A stretch of DNA of 64,000 bases from Herbidospora cretacea. Its GTDB lineage: Bacteria; Actinomycetota; Actinomycetes; Streptosporangiales; Streptosporangiaceae. Below are positions 9,725 to 17,560 of this stretch, one piece after another. Location: the NCBI RefSeq assembly GCF_001570605.1, contig NZ_BBXG01000004.1:62001-126000 (forward strand). The letters are read 5' to 3'. The notes under the pieces are model-generated. The model was not told the origin of the DNA. It ran no database searches and saw only the letters and a program-made list of their open reading frames with translations. The position numbers and the translations under genes were made by a program. How positions within the stretch are numbered: position 1 is the stretch's first letter; every line of letters begins with the position of its first letter.

Positions 9725-11203
9725 ATGTCCAGACACGTTAGGCACGTCATCGCCGTGGCGATCCTGCTCCTCGGAGTCATGATCGCCCTACCGGCCCGGG
9801 CCGCCGTGGTCGGCGGCTTCGACTTCGACAGGGCCCAGGTGTCGGTCACCGGGCTCCAGGTCCCGTGGGGATTCGCCTTCCTCCCCGACGGGAGCGCCCT
9901 GGTCACCGAGCGGAACACCGGCCGCGTCATGCAGGTGAGACCAGGTCAGACCCCGGTCGCCGTGGCCACCGTCAATGGGGTGTCGGCCTCGGGCGAGAGC
10001 GGCCTGCTCGGCATCGCCGTCTCCCCGACGTACGCGCAGGACCAGTGGATCTACGTCTACTTCACCACGGCCAGCGACAACCGGCTGGCCCGCTTCCGCC
10101 TCAGCGCGCCGCAGACCCAGAACGTGCTGCTGTCGGGCATCCCGCGCGCCACCGTCCACGACGGCGGCCGCATCGCCTTCGGCCCCGACGGCATGCTCTA
10201 CCTGGCCACCGGCGACGCCGGCACCACGTCGAACGCCCAGAACGCGAGCTCGCCCGCCGGGAAGATCCTCCGGATGAACCCCGACGGGAGCATCCCCGCG
10301 AGCAACCCGACCGCCGGTTCGCGGGTCTACAGCCTGGGCCACCGCAACGTCCAGGGCCTGGCCTGGGACGGTCAGGGCCGCCTGTACGCCACCGAGTTCG
10401 GCCAGAACACCACCGACGAGATCAACCAGATCGTGCCCGGCGGCAACTACGGCTGGCCGACCTGCGAGGGCGTCTGCGGCAACCCGGCGTTCCGCAACCC
10501 GATCGTCACCTGGACGACCGCCGAGGCCTCCCCGAGCGGCCTCGCGTACGCCAACAACACCCTGTTCGCCGCCGCCCTGCGCGGCACCCGCCTGTGGGCC
10601 GTCTCGCTGAACGGCTCCGGCGGCTCGGCCGGCGCCTCCGCCCAGCTCCAGGGCCAGTACGGCCGCCTGCGGGCGGTCGCCGTCGGCCCGGACGGCTGGC
10701 TGTGGATCGGCACCAGCAACCGCGACGGCCGGGGCACCCCGGTCGCGGCGGACGACCGCATCATCCGCGTCCCCCCGGCGGGCGTGAACCCGTCGCCGTC
10801 GCCTTCCCCCAGCCCGTCGCCCAGCCCGTCGCCCTCGCCCAGCCCCTCGCCCTCCCCGTCACCGTCGCCTTCGCCCAGCCCGCAGCCCGGCGGTCCGTGC
10901 TCGGCGAGCGGGACGGTCCAGACGCAGTGGGGCAACGGCTACGTCGTGCAGCCCGTGACGGTCACCAACACCGGAACCTCGGCCCTGAGCGGCTGGCGGG
11001 TGACCTTCACCCTCCCGGCCGGGCACACCCTGTCGGGCTCGTGGAACGCCGCCGTCACCGTCTCGGGCCAGACCGTGACCGCCCGCAACCAGGCCTACAA
11101 CGGCAACCTCGCCCCGAACGCGAGCACCACGTTCGGCTTCCAGGTCACCCGCCCCAACGGCGACACGGCCACGGCGAACGGCTACACCTGCGCCTCCGCG
11201 TGA
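9725..11203 (+). CDS. Secreted PQQ-type glucose/sorbosone dehydrogenase with C-terminal CBM2
   Basis: The 492-residue exported protein has three parts. A signal peptide (SRHVRHVIAVAILLLGVMIA, cleaved near the ALPARAA site) precedes a six-bladed soluble glucose dehydrogenase-type propeller at about residues 30-355, with the family strings VPWGFAFLPDGSALVTER, GLLGIAVSP, ATGDAG and LGHRNVQGLAWD. Next comes a Pro-Ser repeat linker (about 358-388), then a cellulose-binding CBM2 whose two end cysteines (GPCSASG and GYTCASA) are present. The enzyme part should oxidise sugars with PQQ; the CBM tethers it to cellulose or chitin. The ATG at 9725 starts a complete signal peptide, so in-frame TTG/GTG codons upstream are less likely. 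Confidence 0.85.
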   Translation: MSRHVRHVIAVAILLLGVMIALPARAAVVGGFDFDRAQVSVTGLQVPWGFAFLPDGSALVTERNTGRVMQVRPGQTPVAVATVNGVSASGESGLLGIAVSPTYAQDQWIYVYFTTASDNRLARFRLSAPQTQNVLLSGIPRATVHDGGRIAFGPDGMLYLATGDAGTTSNAQNASSPAGKILRMNPDGSIPASNPTAGSRVYSLGHRNVQGLAWDGQGRLYATEFGQNTTDEINQIVPGGNYGWPTCEGVCGNPAFRNPIVTWTTAEASPSGLAYANNTLFAAALRGTRLWAVSLNGSGGSAGASAQLQGQYGRLRAVAVGPDGWLWIGTSNRDGRGTPVAADDRIIRVPPAGVNPSPSPSPSPSPSPSPSPSPSPSPSPSPSPSPQPGGPCSASGTVQTQWGNGYVVQPVTVTNTGTSALSGWRVTFTLPAGHTLSGSWNAAVTVSGQTVTARNQAYNGNLAPNASTTFGFQVTRPNGDTATANGYTCASA

Positions 11204-11206
11204 GGC

Positions 11207-11980
11207 TCAGCCCCTGAGGAACGCCGCGACGATCGGCCCGGTCACCTCCGGGTCGATCGTGTGGGTCTGGCCGTCGAGGGCGATCACCCGTGCGCCGTCG
11301 ACGGCCGTGCCCAGCGCGCCCACCATGCCGCGCAGCCGGTCGGGGCTGGCCGCGCCGTCGAGGACCAGCGTGGGCGGCGGGCGCAGGGCGGCCAGCTCGT
11401 CGGGCAGCTCGCGGTCGCTCACGAGCAGCGCGTCGTAGACCGCCGAAGGGGCCAGGGCCTCCAGCGCCAGCCAGAAGGGGGCGCGCCTGGCCTGCTCCAC
11501 CATCGGGGGCGGCATGCCGATGATCTTCAGCTGGAAGTATTCGACCGCCTCCGAGCGCCGCCCCTGGGAGATCAGCTCGGTCAGGTGGCCGGCGTGGTCG
11601 GCGGGGGAGGGGTTCTCGTTCTGGTAGGGCGGCTCGTAGAGGGCCAGCCGGGTGATGGCGGCCCCCGCGATCAGCGCCTTCAGGGCCAGCAGGCCGCCCG
11701 AGGAGTAGCCGAACACGGCCGCCTCGCCGCCCGCGACCTCGATCATGGCCTTCAGGTCGTCGACCTCGTCGTCGATCCGGTAGGGGAGGGCGACCTCGCC
11801 GCTGCCGCCGCGCCCGCGCCGGTCGTAGACGAAGACCGTGAAGTCGCGGGCCAGCGCCTCGGCCAGCGGCAGCCCGGTGGCGCGCTCGTTGAAGACCCCC
11901 ACCACGACGATCACCGGCGGCCCCTCGCCGATCTTGTCGTAGGCGATGGTGGTGCCGTCTCGCGAGGTCGTAATCTCCAT
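11207..11980 (-). CDS. Alpha/beta hydrolase
   Basis: The 257-residue cytoplasmic protein is of typical length for a small alpha/beta hydrolase. The nucleophile elbow is GYSSGG with Ser93. An acid lies in the VLDGAASPDRL stretch and the catalytic His in DGQTHTIDP near the C-terminus. An oxyanion strand (VIVVVGVFNERATG) and the YDRRGRGGSG loop are also seen. The substrate is unknown; the fold covers esterases, lipases and epoxide hydrolases. A longer start at 12013 would add 11 residues without a ribosome site. Confidence 0.8.
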   Translation of the reverse strand: MEITTSRDGTTIAYDKIGEGPPVIVVVGVFNERATGLPLAEALARDFTVFVYDRRGRGGSGEVALPYRIDDEVDDLKAMIEVAGGEAAVFGYSSGGLLALKALIAGAAITRLALYEPPYQNENPSPADHAGHLTELISQGRRSEAVEYFQLKIIGMPPPMVEQARRAPFWLALEALAPSAVYDALLVSDRELPDELAALRPPPTLVLDGAASPDRLRGMVGALGTAVDGARVIALDGQTHTIDPEVTGPIVAAFLRG

Positions 11981-12039
11981 GACAACCGTTCTATCAGCCG
12001 GTACCGTCGTCACTCAGTCGAGCAAAACGAGGAGAGGCC

Positions 12040-12060
12040 ATGGCCACCCGTCCGGTGTGA
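12040..12060 (+). other. Possible leader peptide ORF (MATRPV) before the methyltransferase
   Basis: An ATG with the best ribosome site in the area (GAGGAGAG, 3 bases away) opens a six-codon frame, Met-Ala-Thr-Arg-Pro-Val, followed by TGA. It ends 74 bases before the methyltransferase start. Chance cannot be excluded, and the SD-to-ATG spacing is short. Confidence 0.25.
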
Positions 12061-12134
12061 CCGGGGTGGTTGAACGCTGTCCCGGTCGAGACGAGAAACA
12101 GGTTTTTTCGTACTTCTGACTGGAGCATTTCCCA

Positions 12135-12842
12135 ATGCCGTGGTACACGGATTTCTTCACCGAGCTTCCCAACACCTTCTGGCGCGCCGCCGTCCCGATC
12201 GAGTCGACGACCGCCGAGATCGACTTCCTGATGAAACTGCCGGGCGACCACGTCCTCGACGTGGCCTGCGGCAGCGGGCGGCACGCCCTCGAACTGGCCG
12301 CGCGGGGCCGCCGGGTGACCGGCGTCGACGTGTCGGCCGAGGCCGTCGCCCATGCCACCGACGCCGCGCGCGAGCGGGGCCTGAGCGCCGAGTTCCTCGT
12401 CGGCGACATGCGGGCGCTGCCCGTGACGACCGCCGACACGGCGATCTGCATGGGCAACGCCTTCGGCTACCTCGACCACGACCAGACGCGCGCCTTCCTG
12501 GCCGGGCTGGACGTCGGGACGCTGGTCCTCGACTACGGCTTCGCCGCCGAGTCGTTCCTCCCGGGCGTCGCCCTGGAGGAGGAGCCGCTCACCATCGGCG
12601 GCGTCACCGCCGAGCAGATCAACGAGTACGACGTGGCCCGGAGCCGCTGGATCACCCACTTCACCTTCACCCGGGGCGAAGAGGTGCACCGGGGGACCTC
12701 GGTCCAGCACGTCTACACCGCCGCCGAGGTCGGCCGCATGGTCACCGAGGCGGGTTTCGGCACCATTGAGATGTACGCCGATCCTGACGGCGCCCCCTAC
12801 GAGCTCAGGTCAGCCCGCCTGATCCTGGTGGCCCGCCGCTAG
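12135..12842 (+). CDS. Class I SAM-dependent methyltransferase
   Basis: The 235-residue protein has a Rossmann methyltransferase core: motif I is VLDVACGSGRHAL (about residues 40-52), the acidic loop is VTGVDVSAEAV, and post-I GDMRALP and AICMGNAFGYL mark the cofactor pocket. The C-terminal half is beta-rich, as in glycine/sarcosine-like and small-molecule O- or N-methyltransferases. The substrate is unknown. GGAG lies 10 bases before the ATG. Its end overlaps the convergent flavin oxidoreductase by 4 bases, but it is on the other strand from the polyketide operon, so a shared pathway is not implied. Confidence 0.8.
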   Translation: MPWYTDFFTELPNTFWRAAVPIESTTAEIDFLMKLPGDHVLDVACGSGRHALELAARGRRVTGVDVSAEAVAHATDAARERGLSAEFLVGDMRALPVTTADTAICMGNAFGYLDHDQTRAFLAGLDVGTLVLDYGFAAESFLPGVALEEEPLTIGGVTAEQINEYDVARSRWITHFTFTRGEEVHRGTSVQHVYTAAEVGRMVTEAGFGTIEMYADPDGAPYELRSARLILVARR

Positions 12843-13855
12843 GCGAGAAGGGCGACGGCCGCGCGGAAGGCCCACGGGAGCCGCCGCGCGGCCGGCGCGA
12901 TGAGGTCCCCGGTGACCCGGTTGCCCCGGACGGCCACCAGCGCCTCCGTGAGCAGCCGGTGACGCCACGACAGACGTCTCCACGACCGGGCGTACATTTC
13001 CGGATTTTCCTGTCTTAGAGCTGAAATGAGCGCCTCGGCCGACCGGACGGCCAGCGAGATCCCCTCACCGGTGAGCGCGTCCACGTATCCGGCGGCGTCG
13101 CCGACGAGCAGCACCCGCCCGGCCACCTGGGCGGCCGCCGTCTGCCGCAGCGGCCCCGCCCCCCTGACCGGCGAGCACGGCGGGCCGAGCCGGTCGCGTA
13201 ACGCCGGGAAGGCGGCCAGATGCTCGTCGAACGGCACTCGCCGCGAGCTCAGCACCGCCACCCCGACCAGCTCGGGCCCGACGGGCGTCACGTAGGCCTC
13301 CGCGCCCGGCGACCAGTGCACCTCGACATGGGAACTCCACGGGGCGACCGCGAAATGGCGGCGCAGACCATGGCGGCGTACCCGACGGGACGTGGTCGTC
13401 AGCCCCAGGGACGCGCGGACGGGGGAGTGCAGCCCGTCGGCCGCGACCAGCCAGCGGGCCCGGCCGAACCCGTCGGCCTCGACGGCGTCGGGCCGCTGCC
13501 GGAACCGGCCGACCCGCCCGGCGACCACCCGGACGCCCAGCTCGGCCGCCCGTTTGGCGAGCGTCTCGTGCAGGATCGTGCGGCGGACGCCGAGCCCGGA
13601 CAGGCCGCGCGGGAAGGGGGCGGTCACCGACCCGGCGGCGTCGAGGTAGGCGATGCCGCGTAAGGGCCACCCTTCGGGCCGCACGCCGAGCGATCGCAGC
13701 GCCTCGGCGCCGGTGGGCATCAACCCCTCGCCGCAGGCCTTGTCGACCGGGGTCGCCCGGGGTTCGACGACGACGGCCTCCATCCCGGCCAGCGCGGCGT
13801 GGCAGGCGGTGGCGAGCCCGGCCGGCCCGCCACCGGCGATCAGGACGTCGATCAC
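12839..13855 (-). CDS. FAD-dependent oxidoreductase/monooxygenase of the type III PKS operon
   Basis: The 338-residue protein has an N-terminal FAD site (IAGGGPAGLATACHAALAG, residues 5-23), and a second FAD contact, VGDAAGYVDALTGEGI, near residue 245. This is the layout of geranylgeranyl-reductase-like and aromatic hydroxylase-like flavoproteins. Its GTG start overlaps the stop of the methyltransferase gene (GTGA), so the two are coupled. In the SrsABC and AgqABCD systems the third gene is a flavin monooxygenase that hydroxylates the alkylresorcinol ring to a quinol; this is the likely role here. Reduction of a prenyl chain is the alternative. Confidence 0.78.
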   Translation of the reverse strand: MIDVLIAGGGPAGLATACHAALAGMEAVVVEPRATPVDKACGEGLMPTGAEALRSLGVRPEGWPLRGIAYLDAAGSVTAPFPRGLSGLGVRRTILHETLAKRAAELGVRVVAGRVGRFRQRPDAVEADGFGRARWLVAADGLHSPVRASLGLTTTSRRVRRHGLRRHFAVAPWSSHVEVHWSPGAEAYVTPVGPELVGVAVLSSRRVPFDEHLAAFPALRDRLGPPCSPVRGAGPLRQTAAAQVAGRVLLVGDAAGYVDALTGEGISLAVRSAEALISALRQENPEMYARSWRRLSWRHRLLTEALVAVRGNRVTGDLIAPAARRLPWAFRAAVALLA

Positions 13856-14367
13856 GCGGTGCCCAGCCGGGCCAGCGCGGCCTCCTCACTCCGGATCCGG
13901 ACCACCATCAGCCCGGCGTTCAGCACCGTGAACACCAGCGCGGTGACCCACGCCGAATGGACGAGGGGAAGGGCGGCGCCCTCGACGGCGACCGCGACGT
14001 AGTTGGGGTGGCGCAGGAAACGGTAGGGGCCGCCGGTCACCGCCGTCAGCCCGGGGACGACCACGACCTGCGTGTTCCACTGGTGGCCCAGGGTCCTGAT
14101 GCACCACCACCGCAGCCCCTGGGAGGCGATCACGAGCGCCAGCATCGGCCAGCCCAGCGCGGGCAGGAAGGGGCGGCCGGCGGCGTACACCTCGATCAGG
14201 CAGCCGGCCAGCAGCCCGGTGTGCAGGACGACCATGAACGGATAGTGACCCTGACCGGTGACGACCCCACCCCGGGCCAGGCTCCACCGCAGGTTCCGCT
14301 TCGCCACGACGAGCTCGGCGAGGCGCTCGGCCCCGACGAGGGCGACCAGAACGGCGTACCAGCCCAT
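13852..14367 (-). CDS. Isoprenylcysteine carboxyl methyltransferase (ICMT)-family membrane protein
   Basis: The 171-residue membrane protein has four or five hydrophobic helices. It carries the ICMT/PEMT C-terminal signature, GPYRFLRHPNYVAV followed by a conserved RIRSEEAAL stretch, which binds S-adenosylmethionine. Its ATG immediately follows the stop of the polyketide synthase (TGA-ATG) and its end overlaps the flavoprotein start. Homologous proteins in type III PKS operons, such as SrsB, O-methylate the alkylresorcinol product. I infer the same here. Confidence 0.8.
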   Translation of the reverse strand: MGWYAVLVALVGAERLAELVVAKRNLRWSLARGGVVTGQGHYPFMVVLHTGLLAGCLIEVYAAGRPFLPALGWPMLALVIASQGLRWWCIRTLGHQWNTQVVVVPGLTAVTGGPYRFLRHPNYVAVAVEGAALPLVHSAWVTALVFTVLNAGLMVVRIRSEEAALARLGTA

Positions 14368-15411
14368 TCACCACTCCAGCAGGACGAGTTCCGAGCAGAA
14401 GCCGGGGCCCATCGCGATCATCAGGCCCGGGGTCCCCTTCGGCGGGTCGAGTGCCATCGTGTCACCCAGCACCCGCAGCACCGACGACGACGAGAGGTTC
14501 CCCACCTCGGCCAGCGACCGCCACGTCACGTCGAGGGCGTCCGGCGGCAGATCCAGGGTCTCGATGACCGCCTCCAGCACGCGGGGGCCGCCGGGGTGGC
14601 AGACCCAGGCGGTGATGTCCTTCCTGGTCAGGCCGTGGTCGGCCAGGAAGCCGTCGACGTCGCCGGGGAGATAGGTCCGGACCACGCCGGGGACGCCGGC
14701 GTCGAGGACCACCCGGAAGCCGCCGTTGGTGATGTCCCAGCCCATGACCTGCTCGGAGTCGGGATAGAGGTGCGAGCGGGAGTCGACCACGCGCGGGCCG
14801 GGGCCCCCCGACGTGGTGGCCACCACGGCGGTCACGCCGTCGCCGAACAGGCCGCCCGCCACCAGGTTGGCGATCGAGTGGTCGTCGCGCTGGACGGTCA
14901 GCGAGCAGAACTCCACCGACAGCAGCACCGCGACCTGGTCGGGCCCGCCGGACAGGTAGTCGTGGGTGCGGGCGATCCCGGCCGCGCCGCCGACGCACCC
15001 GAGGCCGAACATCGGCATCCGCTTCAGGTCGGGCCGCATGCCCAGCCGGGACGCGATGCGCGCCTCGATCGAGGGGGCCGCGATGCCGGTCACCGACATG
15101 AACAGGAACATGTCGACGTCGCGCGGGGTCAGCCCGGCCGCGTCCAGGGCCTCGGCCACCGCCTGGGAACCCAGCTCGACCGCCGCCCCCACGAACACGT
15201 CGTTCGCCGCGCCGAAACCGTCGAGTTTGGCGTAGTCGTCGAGGGGAAGCACGAGATGCCGGAAGTCGACCTTGGCGTGCCGGTGGAGCCGGTCGAGCAC
15301 CCGGCGCTCGGCAGCGTCGAGGAAGCCCATCCGGGCGATCGCCTCGGTGATCTCGGCCTGCGCGTAGCGGTTCGGCGGCAGGACGCCCTGAACAGCGGCG
15401 ATACGTGACAT
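14368..15411 (-). CDS. Type III polyketide synthase (alkylresorcinol/alkylpyrone-type)
   Basis: The 347-residue chalcone-synthase-fold enzyme has a complete catalytic triad: Cys139 in FGLGCVGGAAG, His272 in WVCHPGGPRV and Asn305 in EVGNLSSSSVL. Length and motifs match bacterial long-chain type III synthases that condense acyl-CoA starters with malonyl-CoA to give alkylresorcinols or alkylpyrones. I use the ATG at 15411 because GGGAG sits 4 bases upstream and the following text (SRIAAVQGVLPPNRY) aligns with the usual N-terminus. It leads a three-gene operon and is divergent from the UbiA gene. A GGAAC and TATAT pair upstream could be part of a promoter. Confidence 0.92.
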   Translation of the reverse strand: MSRIAAVQGVLPPNRYAQAEITEAIARMGFLDAAERRVLDRLHRHAKVDFRHLVLPLDDYAKLDGFGAANDVFVGAAVELGSQAVAEALDAAGLTPRDVDMFLFMSVTGIAAPSIEARIASRLGMRPDLKRMPMFGLGCVGGAAGIARTHDYLSGGPDQVAVLLSVEFCSLTVQRDDHSIANLVAGGLFGDGVTAVVATTSGGPGPRVVDSRSHLYPDSEQVMGWDITNGGFRVVLDAGVPGVVRTYLPGDVDGFLADHGLTRKDITAWVCHPGGPRVLEAVIETLDLPPDALDVTWRSLAEVGNLSSSSVLRVLGDTMALDPPKGTPGLMIAMGPGFCSELVLLEW

Positions 15412-15471
15412 CGCACTCCCATATAGGCAGAAAACATCCCGTTCCGATCTCTGCCCACCCCTCACGGGTTC

Positions 15472-16272
15472 ATGTGCGTGCCGATGGGAACCCCAACCTC
15501 TGTGCTTCTGGGCTTAGTACGGGCGTGTCATCCGGGGCCGACGCTGGCCGTCACCGCGCTGGTGACCGCGCTGGCCGCCGGGTCGGGGCGGGACCTCGCG
15601 GGGTGCCTGCTCGTGGCGGCCGCGGTGCTGGCCGGGCAGTTGTCGGTCGGCTGGAGCAACGACGCCGTGGACGCGGGGCGGGACCGGGCCCTGGGCCGTA
15701 CCGACAAACCAGCCGTTTCCGGGCTAGTGCCGGTCAGGGCGCTGTGGGTGGCCGCCGGGGTGGCGCTGGTGGCGTGCGTGCCGTTGTCGCTGGCGAGCGG
15801 GGTGGCGGCCGGTGGGTTCCATCTGCTCGGGGTGGCGGCGGCGTGGGCGTACAACCTCGGGGTGAAGGCCACGGTCTTCTCGTGGGTGCCCTATGTGATC
15901 GGCTTCGGGCAGTTCCCGGTGTTCGTCTCCCTCGGGCTGCCCGGCCAGCCGTGGCCCGCGTGGTGGTCGGTGCTCGCCGGCGCGCTGCTCGGCGTCGGGG
16001 CCCATCTGGCCAACGTGCTGCCCGACATCGACGGCGACCGGAAGACGGGGGTGCACGGCCTGCCCCAGCGTCTCGGCCCCCGCCGGACCCGGGTGCTCAC
16101 CGCCGTCTTCCTGGTCGCCGCCGTCGCCGTGCTCTGGTGGCCCGCCGTCGTCGTGGCGCTCGCGCTGGCACTGGCACCCCGCTACGCGCGCGGCGACGGC
16201 GCCCCTTTCCTGAGCGCCGTCGCCGTCGCCGCGCTGGCCGTCGCGCTCCTGCTCGTGCGCGGAACCGGCTAG
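15472..16272 (+). CDS. UbiA-family prenyltransferase
   Basis: The 266-residue integral membrane protein has about eight helices and both Asp-rich prenyl-diphosphate motifs of UbiA enzymes: NDAVDAGRD near residue 62 and DIDGDRKTG near residue 183. UbiA enzymes transfer an isoprenoid chain to an aromatic or related acceptor at the membrane. It is divergent from the type III PKS operon with 60 bases between starts, which suggests shared control and prenylation of the polyketide. This set matches the known AgqA-D gene content. ATG codons at 15472 and 15484 are both possible; neither has a good ribosome site. It overlaps the end of rtcB by 4 bases. Confidence 0.82.
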   Translation: MCVPMGTPTSVLLGLVRACHPGPTLAVTALVTALAAGSGRDLAGCLLVAAAVLAGQLSVGWSNDAVDAGRDRALGRTDKPAVSGLVPVRALWVAAGVALVACVPLSLASGVAAGGFHLLGVAAAWAYNLGVKATVFSWVPYVIGFGQFPVFVSLGLPGQPWPAWWSVLAGALLGVGAHLANVLPDIDGDRKTGVHGLPQRLGPRRTRVLTAVFLVAAVAVLWWPAVVVALALALAPRYARGDGAPFLSAVAVAALAVALLLVRGTG

Positions 16273-17423
16273 CCCTTGTAGTTGAACACCTGGCGGAGCG
16301 TGTGCTGCACGGTCACCAGATCCGTCTGGTCGGCCATCACCCGGTCGATCGGCTTGTAGGCCTCCGGGTGCTCGTCGACCAGCGACGACGCCCGGTCGGC
16401 GTTCCAGGTCCGGCCCTCCATCGCCTTCTTCAGCGACGAGGCCGTCAGGGTCCGCTTCGCCTGGCCGCGCGACATCCGCCGGCCCGCGCCGTGGGAGCAC
16501 GAGTGGTAGGAGTCGGCGTTGCCCTTCCCGCGCACGATGTAGGACCGCGTCCCCATCGAGCCCGGGATGACGCCCTCGTCGCCGGTGTCGGCCTTGATGG
16601 CGCCCTTGCGGGTGATCCACAGCGACTTGCCGTGGTGCGTCTCCTGCTGGGTGAAGTTGTGGTGGCAGTTGATCGTCCGGACCCGGCGGCCCTTCCCGAC
16701 CACCGAGAACAGCGCGTTCGACAGCACCGCGTCCATCCGCGCCCGCGAGGCCATCGCGTAGGCCTGCGACCACAGCATGTCGTCGATGTAGGCGGCGAAC
16801 TCGGGCGTCCCCTGGGTGAAGTAGGCCAGGTCGGGGTCCTCCAGCCCGATCGCCGCCTGCTTCATCGCCTTCTTCGCGCCGGCGATGTGGCGGGTCGCGA
16901 GCTGGTTCCCGATCCCCCGCGAGCCGGAGTGGAGCACCGTCCACACCCGGTCGCGCTCGTCGAGGCAGACCTCCACGAAGTGGTTGCCCGACCCGAGGGT
17001 GCCGAACTGCGTCGCCACCGTCTTGTCCTGCTTCGGGGTCAGTTCCGTGTACGGCCGCCCGATCGCCTCCAGCGCCCGGTCGACGGCCCGGTCGTCGTGG
17101 CCCTTGCCCACGCCGGCCGGGATCCGCCGCTCCACCAGCGGCATCAGCGCGCCGAGGTCGTCCGGCAGGTCGCGGGCGGTCAGATCGGTCTCGGTCGCGA
17201 TCATCCCGCAGCCGATGTCGACCCCGACGGCGGCCGGGATGATCGCGCCCTCGGTGGGGATGACGGAGCCGACGGTCGCGCCGATCCCGATGTGCGCGTC
17301 GGGCATGAGGGCGACGTGCCCGGACACGAACCGCAGCCGGGCGGTCCGGGCCGCCTGCTCGATCGTGGCGGGGTCGATGTCGCTGGCCCAGGACAGCAGG
17401 TTGTGGGCGACTTCCTTCGGCAT
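16269..17423 (-). CDS. rtcB: RtcB-type tRNA/RNA ligase
   Basis: The 384-residue protein is of RtcB length. It has the GTP/Mn2+-dependent ligase motifs: Asp69 and Cys72 in GVDIGCGM, GSGNHFVEV, HSGSRGIGNQ, NCHHNFTQ, and His311 in SCSHGAGR, the residue guanylylated in the family. RtcB joins 2',3'-cyclic phosphate or 3'-phosphate RNA ends to 5'-OH ends in tRNA repair or RNA recovery. ATG at 17423 has AGGAG 7 bases upstream, so the longer frame from 17468 is rejected. No archease or RtcR gene is next to it. Confidence 0.93.
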   Translation of the reverse strand: MPKEVAHNLLSWASDIDPATIEQAARTARLRFVSGHVALMPDAHIGIGATVGSVIPTEGAIIPAAVGVDIGCGMIATETDLTARDLPDDLGALMPLVERRIPAGVGKGHDDRAVDRALEAIGRPYTELTPKQDKTVATQFGTLGSGNHFVEVCLDERDRVWTVLHSGSRGIGNQLATRHIAGAKKAMKQAAIGLEDPDLAYFTQGTPEFAAYIDDMLWSQAYAMASRARMDAVLSNALFSVVGKGRRVRTINCHHNFTQQETHHGKSLWITRKGAIKADTGDEGVIPGSMGTRSYIVRGKGNADSYHSCSHGAGRRMSRGQAKRTLTASSLKKAMEGRTWNADRASSLVDEHPEAYKPIDRVMADQTDLVTVQHTLRQVFNYKG

Positions 17424-17519
17424 GATGATCTCCTGTTCGGTGCGACCAGTGTGCCGAACCGGGGTCAATCGTTCCCAATGGTTTTAGACCCGGCGGAATC
17501 CCCGTTGATCGCGCCTGGT

Positions 17520-17544
17520 TGTATGTGTTTTAAGGTGGCATACA
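17520..17544. promoter_or_regulatory. Inverted repeat TGTATG-N13-CATACA before moaA
   Basis: Two perfect 6-base arms lie 16 bases upstream of the moaA GTG, in the 137-base spacer shared with rtcB. The position, over the expected promoter or ribosome-loading region, would suit an operator. No molybdenum-cofactor riboswitch fold is evident. Confidence 0.3.
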
Positions 17545-17560
17545 GAATGGAGATGGTGAC

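Noticed and set aside
10797-10885. Short-period repeats that might be taken for a CRISPR-like or satellite array
   Set aside because: They encode the Pro-Ser linker of the CBM2 dehydrogenase in frame, a common feature of secreted modular enzymes.
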